A stretch of DNA of 64,000 nt from Symbiodinium natans (GCA_905221605.1 CAJNDS010002159.1:1-64000), one strand, 5' to 3'; shown: positions 10,613-21,101, counted from the stretch's first letter. Made by a program: numbers and translations. Notes: generated by a model from the letters alone, not told the origin.

Positions 10613-11690
10613 TAAAAAAATGCTACCTGAATACAGCGAATATGGGAACTACATACAAATTTACAATACGCAAAGACACCTAGTTCCAGCATTGCTTGAA
10701 CTCACGAAGCTGTTTTCCTTGTGAATACTACTGAAAGAAGAAGAGTTACGATTCACATATTCAATCCAAAAAGCACAGCCTGCAGAGACGAGCCAAGAAA
10801 AGCGTTTTTGTTTAGTAAAAGCCATAGCACTCGGAAAGCCAATTAAAGCCCAAACCAATCAAAAATCCAAGCTTGTCGGGGGCATCTCTGGGACAAGTTA
10901 TTGGGTCATCATGGGTTGTCGTGTTTTCCTAGGCAGATCGTCTCCCAAATCTACAGGCAAACAGTGATTTGTTTTCCGGACAAATGAGGCATGTTGATCA
11001 AATATGCCAATTAGATACTTCTGAGTACAAGTTATTCTTTTTCCGTAACAATAAAGAAGCTCATTGCATACCAATTAAACACCCGTTACGTACGGAGTTT
11101 AAGATTGAACATCAATGAAATAGTCGAGTATTGCTTGACGACTAATGACAAGATTAATTGAACATTAGACAACAACCAGCAAGCCAAAACCACAAAAAAA
11201 CTACAAAACACAAAAAACATCGGGAACTCCTGGGAACGATACTTTTAAGCCCTGGCTTCAAGAGTTACAGATGTTTTTTTTTTTGTTTTTTTCACAGCTT
11301 TTGTTCTGGGTTTGACTTTTTAGTTTGCTTTTTGGGTTTGTTTAGTTCGTTTTGTGTTTGATTGGTTTGGTTAGTGGTTTTGCCCTTTTGTTTTTTTTTT
11401 TAAATTGTATTTCAAGGATACGCAGAAGTAGCAAAACACATCGCGAAGTTCAAGCAACGCACGTAAGGCACTCCGGAGACTTGCTTGAAATAGTTTTGCG
11501 TGGTACTCTCGCGACCGAGCCGAGAGCCAAGGTGATCCACCAAAAGTGCGGCGCATCCTCATTGCGGTGGTGCTGGCGTCACTTGTCTGAAGTCGACCAC
11601 GCACGGTAGTCCATTGAATCTGGCTTAGGCATGGCCAAGGAGTGCCACCATCTTGGAAATCAGCCGTTGCTGATTAAGGCTGACCTTTGA
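10613..11690. other. AT-richer stretch without recognised gene
   Basis: Composition shifts to clearly more A/T from 10613 to about 11400, including T-rich low-complexity sequence at 11270-11402. No protein family was recognised. A minus frame at 11371-11604 is open but has a Lys/Asn tail typical of low-complexity read-through. Confidence 0.5.
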
Positions 11691-12316
11691 AGAAACCTTG
11701 CTCTACATTGGAGGTGTTGTTGGCTTCCGCAGCCTACTCGCTGCTTGGTGCGATTGTCAGGGATCAAGGATCCCACCTTTCCAGATTGGGATCATCTCAG
11801 GTAATTTTAATCTGCAACATATGGGGGCACTTGGATGCCTCCCTCCGGTACCCCATCGTGCACGACCTTGACAGCTGCTTGGCCTCTGATCCAGTGGCCC
11901 AGCAAAGCACGAATCAGCCCGGTGTCACAAACTGTTGGAACCCAAGGCTTCTTTGCCTTGAAGCAGCTCTTCTTGGTGCTCCTGAAGACGGCAGGTCGGC
12001 TCCTTTTTTGCACGAACGACCAACGAGCGGAATCCGCTGCCCTGTGAGGATACCTTTTGGGCTTCCGGGAGGTCACGAAAAACTTGGGTTGGGTGGTTCT
12101 CGCACTCCTCGTAAATGTCCGCGCCTTCATCCAGCGGGTACTCGTCACCGCCACCGCTTGTGCAGAGAAACTCAGGTCTGCACGGTCCCCATTATATGGC
12201 TGACAGCCTTGCCAATTGGGGATGTGAGTAGCTACCATCAGAAGCATGATGTGCTCCAGCCTTACTGGTCCGCTTCAAGTGCAGTGGAGCCTAGCGCATG
12301 CACCTGGCAGTTGTGA
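11687..12316 (+). CDS. possible exons of a membrane protein (uncertain)
   Basis: Three frames are open here and cannot be resolved. The frame starting 11835 contains GFFALKQLFLVLLKTAG, ending near a possible GT donor at 12041. Farther on it contains NLGWVVLALLVNVRAF. Both look like membrane or hydrophobic helices. The 209-codon frame at 11687-12316 is longer but less ordered. No family was recognised. Confidence 0.25.
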   Translation: MKKPCSTLEVLLASAAYSLLGAIVRDQGSHLSRLGSSQVILICNIWGHLDASLRYPIVHDLDSCLASDPVAQQSTNQPGVTNCWNPRLLCLEAALLGAPEDGRSAPFLHERPTSGIRCPVRIPFGLPGGHEKLGLGGSRTPRKCPRLHPAGTRHRHRLCRETQVCTVPIIWLTALPIGDVSSYHQKHDVLQPYWSASSAVEPSACTWQL

Positions 12317-12577
12317 GGCTCGATGAAGACTTGGCAGTGCGCCTCTGGCATCGAAGCGGCACACAAGTGGACGGCAGCTGATGTTGATGCAAAAGTCTTT
12401 TTGGTGAGGGAATGCGTAGCTTGACTGTTAAGCAAGTTGCGGTAGCAGAGGTGTTTCGCAACCGTCAGCACTGAACGGGCGGCAGCCATGGCACGGTGGA
12501 AGGCCAGTTTGGAGTCGGAGGTGAAGAGCAGTGAAGAGGCAGTGAAAAGCAGTGAAGATCTGTGAAACGGACAGGCA

Positions 12578-13145
12578 ATGGCTCGAAGAGCTCTTGCAGA
12601 CGTGGCGCGAGCAGCACGAGCCCAATTGCTGATCGGCTTGTTACGGCCAGGTTTGGATGTGCACTGCGAACCTCAGGTTCCGATGCTGAAGCCTGCTGCC
12701 TTGCGCATTGCCCCGGGCTGAGTCTCTGTCTTGCCGGTGGGAATTGATCAGTGCCCTCCTCCCTCTCGCTGACAGGACCCAGCCCTGGTGAGAATTCTCA
12801 AGGCAGGCAAAGTGCGTACAACCACAGATGCAACTGTCACATCTGTCACGGTTCATGGCGCATGATTCTGACAATTGACAATGACCCTTCAGGCAAATTC
12901 CGTGTGATATCTAGCTTCCCTCGGCCTGCATGGCTCTGCACATTGCAAGCGGGCTTGCGCTTAACTTTTGTCATCTTGTGCAACACGCACAGAGTGGTTC
13001 CTAGAGGAGCGCTTGTCAAAGAGGACATCGCTGTTGCATCGGTGACATAGGATGCCCGAGAAATCGTTGAGCGCTTGCTGAAGCAGCCAGACCCAGCATT
13101 GGTCATGCGAAGGGGTTCGGGGGAAGCAGTGCTTGATGCTGACAG
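12578..13145 (+). CDS. possible short exons of unknown gene
   Basis: Two plus segments look protein-like. One starts at ATG 12578, reads MARRALADVARAARAQ and closes after 47 codons. The other, about 13050-13144, reads DAREIVERLLKQPDPAL and ends at a possible GT donor. They are in different frames and would need splicing. No family was recognised. Confidence 0.25.
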
Positions 13146-13286
13146 GTCAGTTTGGTAACATGCGTCTGGTTTTCATGCCGGGACAATGTGGAACATTTGC
13201 ATGAACAGCCAAGTGGCGTGCAGAGGCGAAAGGAGTTGAACGTGCAATTGTGCACGTCCTTTTAAGGAGGCTCCCGGTGACTTGCT

Positions 13287-13301
13287 GCCATTTTGTCTCA
13301 A
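13287..13301 (+). other. spliced-leader-like relic
   Basis: GCCATTTTGTCTCAA matches the dinoflagellate spliced-leader segment GCCATTTTGGCTCAA at 14 of 15 positions. Retroposed mRNAs carry such relics. Only the 3' half of the leader matches. No retroposed gene was identified immediately downstream. Confidence 0.35.
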
Positions 13302-13375
13302 TGCAGAACGGGACCTAGACGTTGTGGACGTGGGCAAGGCCATGCATGCCGCTTTTCGATTGTTTGTTTGTTTCC

Positions 13376-13403
13376 TCTCTCTTCTCTCTCTCTCTCTCCG
13401 TCT
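13376..13403 (+). repeat. CT microsatellite
   Basis: Imperfect CT dinucleotide run. Confidence 0.85.
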
Positions 13404-13559
13404 GTTTGTGCACTTCAATGTGTGCGCTAATTACAAGCTCACGAGTTGGCATGCCAAATTTTGCTTTTGGAAGTGCCATGAAATTTCCCGGGGGCCTTCA
13501 TGGAAATGGTCCGGACTGCTTGAAATGGCCTTGCTGGGAATGTCATAAACATTGTCTGG

Positions 13560-14400
13560 ACCATTCTTCGCACCGACTCACACCGCGACGCTCGCCATGT
13601 CGCATCATACTGCACTGCAACCAACGGCACTGCACCACTGCAGGCACCGACTGCCAGCACCGACTCACGCCACGACACACGAGCCGCCACATACAGGTGC
13701 AAACAATCCGAAACACTTCGGCACCAATGACGCTACGCGTACGCACCACTGCCGGTCACGACGCTCGAAGATGCGGCACCACCTGCACCACTTCGAGCAC
13801 GGGTCACGACGCTAGACCACTTGCACTACTTCGAGGTGCGTTTGGAGTTCAGTTTGGCTTTAGGGCTTGGGGGGTGGTGTGGGGTTTTGGGGTTGGAGTT
13901 GAGTTCTGGTTAAGGGTTCAGGGTACAGAGCAAAGGGTTGAGGTGAAGCTGCGCAAGCAATCCGATGCACATCGGCCGACACACATCACCGCTCTTCATG
14001 CAACGGCAACCCAAAAAGGAAATAGACATGTGCGGCCGTTCGTTTTATTTTACTAGAGCCTGTATTTATAGTTTGGCTCGCCCCATACCCACAGGCACTG
14101 ACATCCCTGTCTCGACAATACCCCGTATGCGCGTTCACAGTCAATTCATCGCACGCTCTGGAGTAGTTCACTGGGTTGCCAACATGCAAGAAGCTCTTCC
14201 GTAGCACTTCCATTCGAGCATTCTCAAAGCCAGCTTGAGCTTGCTAGTTCGGGATGTTTGCATTGCATAGGGCATTCTGGTCGCCCAAAAATGTGAGCGC
14301 TCCTCGGGGTTTGAGACTTTTATTTCTGTCGGCTATTGGGTGCTGGCATTGTGCTGGTTGATCGCTGTGTGTCATGTGCTGGCTGCAGATCTCACATCCA
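13560..14400. other. no firm gene; CAC-rich degenerate repeat then telomere-like units
   Basis: About 13560-13830 repeats short CACCACTGC/CACGACGCT-like words, suggesting an old tandem array. About 13840-13940 has GGGGTTTTGGGG/TTAGGG-like words. Open frames across it are His/Thr/Arg-rich products of the repeat. No gene is seen until the RPL38 start. Confidence 0.45.
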
Positions 14401-14414
14401 ACCGCACGGCCGCC

Positions 14415-14998
14415 ATGCCCAAGCAGACGCTCAACTGCTGTTTGTGTTGGTGGAGGTGTTTGTTGTTTGCTCTTGCACATGTGCTACATCTATTCTGGCC
14501 CAGCCTAGGATCACTGAGATTCGACAATTTCTGCAGATTGCCCGTCGGAAGGATTTTGATTTGACAGCGCTTCCTAGGATTCCTAGCAAGGGTAGCCGGT
14601 GGACGATGGACACGACGAATATGAGGGCTCAGGTTGTAAGCAGGTTCATGCCGTGGTGATTCTATCCTGCTTCTTTTCTGTCAGGACGCACGCTCGGTCA
14701 AGATCAAGAAGAACGGAACCCAGACGAAGTTCAAGATCCGCTGCAGCACCTGCGCCGCACTTGCTAGTGATGGCCAGTGTGTTTCATTGGTCTGTGCCTT
14801 GTGCTTCCTTTCAACCGCCACTTCATCCTGAGGCAGATATCTCTACACCCTGATCATGACTGACAAGACCAAAGCGGAGAAGTTGAAGTGGCCCAGCTGC
14901 AAAAGGGCGAAAGGGACATCCTAGATTCCTCGAATCCGATGGAAGCCCTGTGTGGAAGGCAGTCCTTGCCTCCGTCACTGCAGAAGAAGGAGATCTGA
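14415..14998 (+). CDS. RPL38: 60S ribosomal protein eL38
   Basis: Five exons join in phase: 14415-14422, 14509-14551, 14685-14745, 14833-14887 and 14959-14998. They give 68 residues ending at TGA 14996-14998, close to the usual 69-70 for eL38. The start ITEIRQFLQIARRKD, middle VKIKKN and TKFKIRC, and end LYTLIMTDKTKAEKLK and QSLPPSLQKKEI match the family along its whole length. eL38 is a small protein of the cytosolic large ribosomal subunit. Only 8 coding bases lie in exon 1, and the start sits in a strong context (GCCGCCATG). Intron starts are GC, GA, GC and GT; all acceptors are AG followed by G. Introns are 86, 133, 87 and 71 bases. No frame break was seen, so the gene is probably functional. 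Confidence 0.93.
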
Positions 14999-15377
14999 GC
15001 GGCAAAGTGCGGACAGCAGCTGGCAGTTCTGCAACAGAAAAAAACGGCAGCTCAAGAGGTTGCTGAGAATGTGTGGGTTCTACAAGTCTGGACGCAAGAG
15101 ATTGGGAAGGTTCAGCCCGGTTCGACCTGGTTCGACGAGAGGAGAGCCGGACCTTGCTTGAGAGGCCGAACCCTGAGCCTGAAGCTGAAATGAGCGAAGA
15201 TTCAGAGTTTGCTACCGTTTCTTAAGACTCTTGTTAAGATGAAATGGGGACTTGATCGATGCATTCGTTGCTGCTCAAAGCAGATTCTTTGATCATATGC
15301 ATATAGGAAGAAGGATGAATTCTGAAATGGCTTCCCAACGCGCCTTTACGTGAATGACGTCTGTGTGACCAAATCTG
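14999..15377. other. intergenic stretch between RPL38 and J-domain gene
   Basis: Nothing gene-like was seen. It contains a local duplication CCGGTTCGACCTGGTTCGAC near 15117-15137. Confidence 0.5.
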
Positions 15378-16331
15378 ATGGCGGTTTGTGCCCGGATGGC
15401 GAAGCGCAGTCTGGTGTGTCTGACTGTGGTGGTGGCTCTGCCAATGGTGGGGTCGTTGGACACACTTGATGCAGAACCCCCGCCTGCTGAAATGCCCAAG
15501 AGCAGGCCCGACCAGGAGGGTGACATCATCGCCCTCCGACTTTTCAGCCCTGTGCGGTCTACGACACAAGAAGCTATCAAAGCAGAGGTCATTGCCGCCG
15601 AGGCAGCTTTGGAGATGCGGGCTGAAGTTGACGGTCTCCCGGTGGTCTATGACTCGCCCGCTGTGTCTATTTCTTTGCGGAAGGTGAGCCCTGATGCCTT
15701 GATGCAAAACGGTGCAGAAGTCGAAGCACCTGATGGTGCATCTGTAAAGATACCCGCAGATCCTCGCATCAAGGGCCGACATGGAGGTCCCGTGACTGTG
15801 ACTGTGACTAGCTATCATGCTGGTGATGCTGTAAAGGAAATGCCAAAGGTGAAGTATGGGGCACAGCAGCAGATGCAACCAGAATCAAAACTCACTGGCG
15901 TGGAAGCAAATGCAAGCCTTGCAGAAGACGACAATGCATCAAACAGGACACACAACAACACAAAGAACGATCGTGTTGATTTCTTCATGACGAAGACCAG
16001 CGTCAGCTGGCGCGGGACCGTAGATGTCAAGGTGCCTGGGTTGTCAGCCCAAGTACCTGCACACGATCGACCCTGGACTCCGTATGGCGAAAGCGTGCTG
16101 TATCCGGAAGAGAAGGCAGCAGTGCGAGAAGAATTGGAGCGTCTGGCAGCGCTGCCGGACAATGATGATCGGCTTCGAGGTTGTCGGAAGTTGGCAAGAC
16201 AGTGGCATCCGGACAAGCACCCTCCTGAAGAACGTGAGAAAGCGACAGAAATCTTTGAGTACATGCAGGAGCTCCGTTTGGCCCTAGGCTTGTCAGTACG
16301 GACCCAAGCAGAGGATTCTCAGCAAGCATAA
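15378..16331 (+). CDS. J-domain protein with N-terminal hydrophobic signal or anchor
   Basis: One uninterrupted frame of 317 codons with two possible starts, ATG 15378 and ATG 15396. Residues about 8-26 (RSLVCLTVVVALPMVG) form a signal peptide or membrane anchor. The middle is low-complexity and includes NXT/NXS sites such as NASN and NRTHNNT, consistent with a secretory-pathway location. The last 75 residues contain a J-domain-like helix pair with the diagnostic HPD, in LARQWHPDKHP at about residues 272-282. HPD stimulates Hsp70 ATPase activity. The J domain is at the C-terminus and the helix before HPD is divergent, so the Hsp70 partner is unknown; an ER-lumen chaperone is one possibility. 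No introns were needed. Confidence 0.78.
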   Translation: MAVCARMAKRSLVCLTVVVALPMVGSLDTLDAEPPPAEMPKSRPDQEGDIIALRLFSPVRSTTQEAIKAEVIAAEAALEMRAEVDGLPVVYDSPAVSISLRKVSPDALMQNGAEVEAPDGASVKIPADPRIKGRHGGPVTVTVTSYHAGDAVKEMPKVKYGAQQQMQPESKLTGVEANASLAEDDNASNRTHNNTKNDRVDFFMTKTSVSWRGTVDVKVPGLSAQVPAHDRPWTPYGESVLYPEEKAAVREELERLAALPDNDDRLRGCRKLARQWHPDKHPPEEREKATEIFEYMQELRLALGLSVRTQAEDSQQA

Positions 16332-17253
16332 GAGGCATAGCGTCTTGGAAGCTGAAGCTCAACATGGCATAGGGCCACGCCATGCTACGCCGCAGAAGTG
16401 ATGGAAACATGGATGGTCATCTCACCTTGCCCATCTTCGCAGCCCAGACTGACTAATGCGCGATTTCAGAGGAAGATGGCTGCCACAACGTGAAAGGCGC
16501 CGCGAACCAGAGCCGACAGAAGGTGCCACGAGTTGTGATCAAAATGTAGGGGCTCACTCGTTTTGACTTGCCCAGGCTCCTCTGTTAATGGCTGAAGTGT
16601 TTTTGACTTTCTCAGAAGAAGTGAACTTGAAGGCAGACCACCTAACCATTGAATCTGCATGAGCACGCCGATGGATCAGCCAAGACAGCTGGGCTTCATG
16701 ACCAGCACAAATGCATGGGTCAAGATGACATGGTGATGTTGAGCATGCAGTTGCTTGTTTCCAACTTGGACCCATCTAGTTTCAGTGCAGGCGCTGTGAA
16801 ATTTAGTTGCTTGCAGCCGCTTCGTTCTGTCCGCATCAAAGTTTTGATGGTACGGACCCATGCGCAGCACTGCACAGTCATATTCGGTAGACAGGAGACA
16901 GGAAAGCATGAGCCAGCCTATCCCATGGCGCATGTTGATTCCGAAAAACTCGGTCCCCACGGTGTGTGGTCTGGACAGCAGCCAGTCCGTGCAACATCCA
17001 GGTGGTGCAACAGTGTGGCTCTGCTTAAGCATCGTCAGCATTTGCAAAGCCGTGTAGCGCGACACTCCAAGCACAAGCGCGCCAGACACTGGCTGAGGTC
17101 TGTATCAGCTGAAGATGAGGCACCCACGTCCTTGAGCTACTTGCATTGCTTTGGGATCTCGATAAGGGGTGTCAACATGATGCTCATGGTGGAGACTTCT
17201 GCAAAAACTGCCCCACCTGATCGCCTGAGGTGACAAGATCTTAACTATAACAG
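16332..17253. other. stretch without firm gene
   Basis: Open frames exist on both strands (16649-17233 plus, 194 codons; 16676-17089 minus, 137 codons) and overlap almost fully, so at most one is real. Neither shows a recognised domain. Short exons of the following KH gene could lie at the right end. Confidence 0.35.
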
Positions 17254-17950
17254 GTGCCAGAGAGCAGAAAGAGCTTGCGTTGACAAGCATCGTAGCCGAC
17301 CTCTTTGAATTTCAAGGACTGTCGGTGCCCACGAATGTTTGGCAGCAAGCTTTGCATGGACTGGAGGCTGTTGCTGGCATGGTTTGTTTGAAGGAGTCCC
17401 TGAAGATTCACCGGACATCTGCGTGCTCGTGATGCCATCTTGTGCAATCGGCGCAGTGATTGGCACAAAAGGTGCCAAAATCAGAGCCTTAGCTGCGCTG
17501 CAGTTGTTCCTGTGCCTGTGGGTGCATGTGCAAAGGTGGCTTCTTGCAGGTTGTTGTGGGACATCATACTGCATTGAGTGGCCAAGTCTGCCTGCATGAA
17601 CCTCCTAGACGGAGGTGAAATCATGGCAGAGTCCGGCACCGTCACTTGCCTCAAATCCTGGCATATTGCCAAGCTCGCAGCATGTCCCAGCGTCTCGAGA
17701 CAACCTGTGTGAGGATATAGACGTTGGAAGGGAGTGCATCACTGGGATGCCCGACAATCCTGTCGTCACCTGGCCGACACCTGATGAATCCCGATGAGCC
17801 AAAGCAGTGGAGCTAAAAAATCTAGAAGATTCCACAAGCACAACTGGCATAACTCAGGTCTTGAAAGGCCTGCGCCCTCAGATCGTCAAAGCGGCTCCTC
17901 GGTTGCAGTCTCCTGCTAACATGCCGTGCTGGCTAACTAAGTCTGGCCAA
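17254..17950 (+). pseudogene. KH-domain segment, interrupted by a frame jump and an in-frame TGA
   Basis: Plus-strand pieces read as a KH RNA-binding domain. Exon-like 17254-17376 (ELALTSIVADLFEFQ) is followed by a frame shift of only 17-29 bases, then ICVLVMP...VIGTKGAKI (GTKG loop). A GA-AG intron at 17484-17614 leads to EIMAESGT, then CITGMPDNPVV. After TPDESR there is a TGA at 17795-17797, and the same frame continues with AKAVELKNLEDS and more. The gap at 17377 is too short for an ordinary intron. Either this copy is decayed, or there are assembly errors or unusual splicing. It may be the 5' part of the KH gene that follows. Confidence 0.5.
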
Positions 17951-18026
17951 GCATAAGATGCAGAAGGATTCGCATTTCGAACGCAAATCCTGTTTAGAGT
18001 GACGCGGATGAGGGAAAGGGGAAACC

Positions 18027-19232
18027 ATGCTGAGAAGCATTCAGGCAGTCCTGGCCAACGACGTGTTGCAAGATTTGGCAGACAAAGGCCGTGTTAACGC
18101 CAGTGACTTTCGCTACGTTCCTGGCCGGACTGCAGCACCCCGAGTTGGTGGTCGCGGGGCATTCGCTTCCTGTGCAGCAGCACGGTTTCTTTTCGACAGG
18201 GAGTTTGCAGGATTCATGATCGGAAAGGGTGGTGAGAAGATTACGAGAATCCGAGACCAGACAGGTGCAACTCTTCAATTTCGAGGTTCTGCTGAGGAGG
18301 TGGCGCTTTTCCTGGGTCCGGACGACCGTGTTTTAGACATCCGCGGCACACCTACACAACGCAACCAGGCGGTTGAGTTCTGCTTCAAGGAGATGGACTC
18401 CGCCCCACAGTCCATCCAAGAAACTCGTATTTTGATCCCATTAGCCGTGCCCGAGGCACCGCTGGAAGAAACGGTGGCACGGACTGGGGCATCTTGCAGC
18501 CTGTCACAGGACATGCACATAGTTAGCCCAGAGAGTACAGAGCGCGTGGTTCGATTGGAGGGTGCCCCTCCGGAGCGGCTGGCTGCAGCTTTAGGTTTGC
18601 TCGTCAAAGCTGATGAGTATGCTCCAAATGTGCCAGCCGTCCGGCCACCTGCAGCACCTGTTCGAGTGGACCGGCAAAGTGACCATGCCGCAGAAGCTGC
18701 GGCAGAAGCTGCCGCACAACCTGCGGCACAACCCGCGGCACAGCCTGCGATTCGCACACCAGACAAGCCGGAAGATGATCCCGAGCGGCGGATAGAGCCA
18801 GAGTCAGGCAAAGCATATACCTTCGCAGAGTTTCGAGTAGCTTTCGCGGAAACGTATTCCGAGAAGGACATTTGCGACTATTGGCGAGATGCCTGCACGC
18901 CAATCAAGCAGCAAGATAAGCAAGTGACGCCAGTAACGCAAGAGAACGAGCACGGGCAGTCCTCTCTTGCCTCTGGAATTGCCTCGCCTGCGGTCCAAGA
19001 GGCAAAGCAAGAGGCAAAGGAGCCTCTTTCAGGCCAAAAGCTTGATCGTCCAGAGCCACAAAATGGAAATGTGAAGCGAGATGAGGCGACGGCTGGCAAT
19101 CTTAACGGAAGGATAAAGGCAAGCTCGGATCAAGGCCAGATGAAGATTCCAGGCGAATCGGGCAGTGTATCTGGACACCAAGGAGCTCAGGATTCCAATG
19201 TGTTGTGGCTCTTCTGCAGTTCAGAGTATTGA
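18027..19232 (+). CDS. KH-domain RNA-binding protein
   Basis: A 401-codon open frame. Residues about 55-125 form a KH domain with the GxxG loop in FMIGKGGEKITRIRDQTGA, followed by a typical strand and a C-terminal helix. A second, degenerate KH-like fold may follow (about 135-190), lacking a GxxG. Then come an Ala/Gln/Pro repeat, EAAAEAAAQPAAQPAAQP, and an acidic tail. KH domains bind single-stranded RNA, so post-transcriptional control is likely. The first ATG at 18027 may not be the real start, because KH sequence lies just upstream on the same strand (17254-17950). The C-terminal few residues may be intron read-through. Confidence 0.78.
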   Translation: MLRSIQAVLANDVLQDLADKGRVNASDFRYVPGRTAAPRVGGRGAFASCAAARFLFDREFAGFMIGKGGEKITRIRDQTGATLQFRGSAEEVALFLGPDDRVLDIRGTPTQRNQAVEFCFKEMDSAPQSIQETRILIPLAVPEAPLEETVARTGASCSLSQDMHIVSPESTERVVRLEGAPPERLAAALGLLVKADEYAPNVPAVRPPAAPVRVDRQSDHAAEAAAEAAAQPAAQPAAQPAIRTPDKPEDDPERRIEPESGKAYTFAEFRVAFAETYSEKDICDYWRDACTPIKQQDKQVTPVTQENEHGQSSLASGIASPAVQEAKQEAKEPLSGQKLDRPEPQNGNVKRDEATAGNLNGRIKASSDQGQMKIPGESGSVSGHQGAQDSNVLWLFCSSEY

Positions 19233-20061
19233 TGCTTTATCGCAGGATATTTGTAGGTGCACATGGGCCGACGCCCGTTGGGTGTTTAGGGAACGAGCAA
19301 GAATACTCCACAGTCCCCGCCCTCCTCTCCCTCCTCCTCTCGTCTCTTCGACCCCTGTCACGCCAAATGTTTTTTTTGAAGCCTAGGAGAGTTCTCGACC
19401 GATCGCTTGCTCGTTTGGCGTTTTCTTTTTGGGTTCCCCAAGTTGTCTTTCTGGAGGAGGCGCGACCTACGACCCTCGCCCCCCTTGCCCCGCCCGCTGT
19501 AATCGGAACAAGCCCGCTTTACTTTACGAGCCAGAACTTTTGAACTTTTGAAGCCAGTCAAAAACTCGACAAGATGGCTGCAACTGGGGGTGAGGCCGGG
19601 GGGGGGGGAACCCATCCACTAATTTTCATGCATTTGTAAACCTGAAGATGTACGCAAGCCTTGATGTACGCAAGTCATGGGAACAGTCTCTCCCATAAAG
19701 ATTCACCCCTGGCAGTGGCAGTGGAAGTGGTAGCAAGGCGGAGTGACTCTGGCTGGACAAGACGTAGCCGCCGGGGAGGGCCAAAAAACCCCCTGACAGG
19801 ATAAAACAACCTTTAAGGGCCGAAAAACAACCATCGGGGTCAAAACATCGATTAGGACATTCCACCTGTTTTTGCTGTGGTAATGTTGGGATGCTGTTTC
19901 TCGCTTTCGGCAGCGCGACGCGGCGCTTGCCTACGTAATGCAGCCTATGCCTGTTCGAGGCCCACCAATCTTCCGGTGGGCGTTCACAGATGGCGTGCCT
20001 GGTCATTGAAAGTGTTCCAGAAATGGGTGCTTATTTAGATGAAAAAGCACTCAAGCCTTAG
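19233..20061. other. stretch without recognised gene
   Basis: No gene seen. A G-run lies near 19598-19608. Confidence 0.45.
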
Positions 20062-20346
20062 GTGTTGTCGCAATTTTGCGTGTTTTGGCAGCAGCAGCCG
20101 ACTGTCAATGGGCTTACAGACTTCTCAGGCGAGAAGCTGCTGGACTCACCGCCATCACAGCTCCATGTCGTCTTGCCCACAGAGCTTGTAAAGGATCCAC
20201 TGGTCGAGCAAGGGTTCCTGGCTGAGATAGCTTCTTGGATTGAATACCTTTTCGGCTTGACGCTGAAGAGTGAGACGCATTGTACTGCACGCTTTCAGAA
20301 GATCAGTGCCAGTAGAACCAGGAAACCGTCAAGCAAAGCACCGTAA
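20062..20346 (+). CDS. possible exon, unknown protein
   Basis: The frame reads LPTELVKDPLVEQGFLAEIASWIEY in part, with a helix-like pattern and a Lys/Arg-rich end before TAA. No family was recognised. The starting codon is TTG, so an upstream splice is likely if it is real. Confidence 0.3.
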   Translation: MLSQFCVFWQQQPTVNGLTDFSGEKLLDSPPSQLHVVLPTELVKDPLVEQGFLAEIASWIEYLFGLTLKSETHCTARFQKISASRTRKPSSKAP

Positions 20347-20352
20347 AGGATG

Positions 20353-20907
20353 TTAAAAGTCGGACAGGCCGTTGGCTGTCAAGTGCACATCGATGTCTGT
20401 GGTGAAGTCGCTCCGGGTCAGCGGCAGCTTATCCTGCAGCCAGGCCAAGCTTAGTAGAGGCACGGTTCTGCCATGTTTTGCTGCATTGTGCCTCAGCACA
20501 TCTGTAGGGAGGTCTTGATAAAGCGGCACATCTTTGCTTCTGCTTTTTCCGCACCTTACTCGGTTCCAGACGCCAGGGCCTCCTTGCCACAATGACACGC
20601 CAGGGTCTCCTTGCCACAATGACACGGGAGTCATGCCCTGACTCTGTGTTGGGGCGAGTGTAGGTGACAACACACAAGACAAGGCAAGCGCAGGCAAAGA
20701 TGAGCGGGTAAGACAGCCCGAGCCTGCCACATCACATCCGGGACTCCCCGTGCCCTTCTTCCAACTGCTAAACATCGCTATGTTTTGCACCTGTGGCTGA
20801 AACACTTGCGGGAGAGCATTGTTTTGTTTTTTTGTGGCATGTTTTTTGCGGATCGTTGCGCTTCTGGTGTCAACAAGAAATTCTTCCAGCGGAGTTTCCC
20901 TGAGCAC
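20353..20907 (-). CDS. 184-codon minus-strand open frame, unrecognised
   Basis: The minus frame is open from 20907 to 20353. It contains a direct duplication (PGVSLWQG twice, DNA near 20565-20625). It lies opposite the plus-strand cluster. No domain was recognised, so this is weakly supported. Confidence 0.2.
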   Translation of the reverse strand: MLRETPLEEFLVDTRSATIRKKHATKKQNNALPQVFQPQVQNIAMFSSWKKGTGSPGCDVAGSGCLTRSSLPALALSCVLSPTLAPTQSQGMTPVSLWQGDPGVSLWQGGPGVWNRVRCGKSRSKDVPLYQDLPTDVLRHNAAKHGRTVPLLSLAWLQDKLPLTRSDFTTDIDVHLTANGLSDF

Positions 20908-21101
20908 GGTTGATCAATATCAATCACCTCCTGTCGGTGCAAAGGTCGGGCACTTGCGCAGCCAATGCGCTGGCTGCGGTGGCTCTTCAGATGCGTGCAT
21001 GGTTTGCTGGAGCCAGGCCGTAAGCAGGCAATTGCAGTGCTAGGCATGTGCGGCAACGTTGCGGAAAATGACGTCTGCATGGGGACCTTCTGCTGAGCCA
21101 A

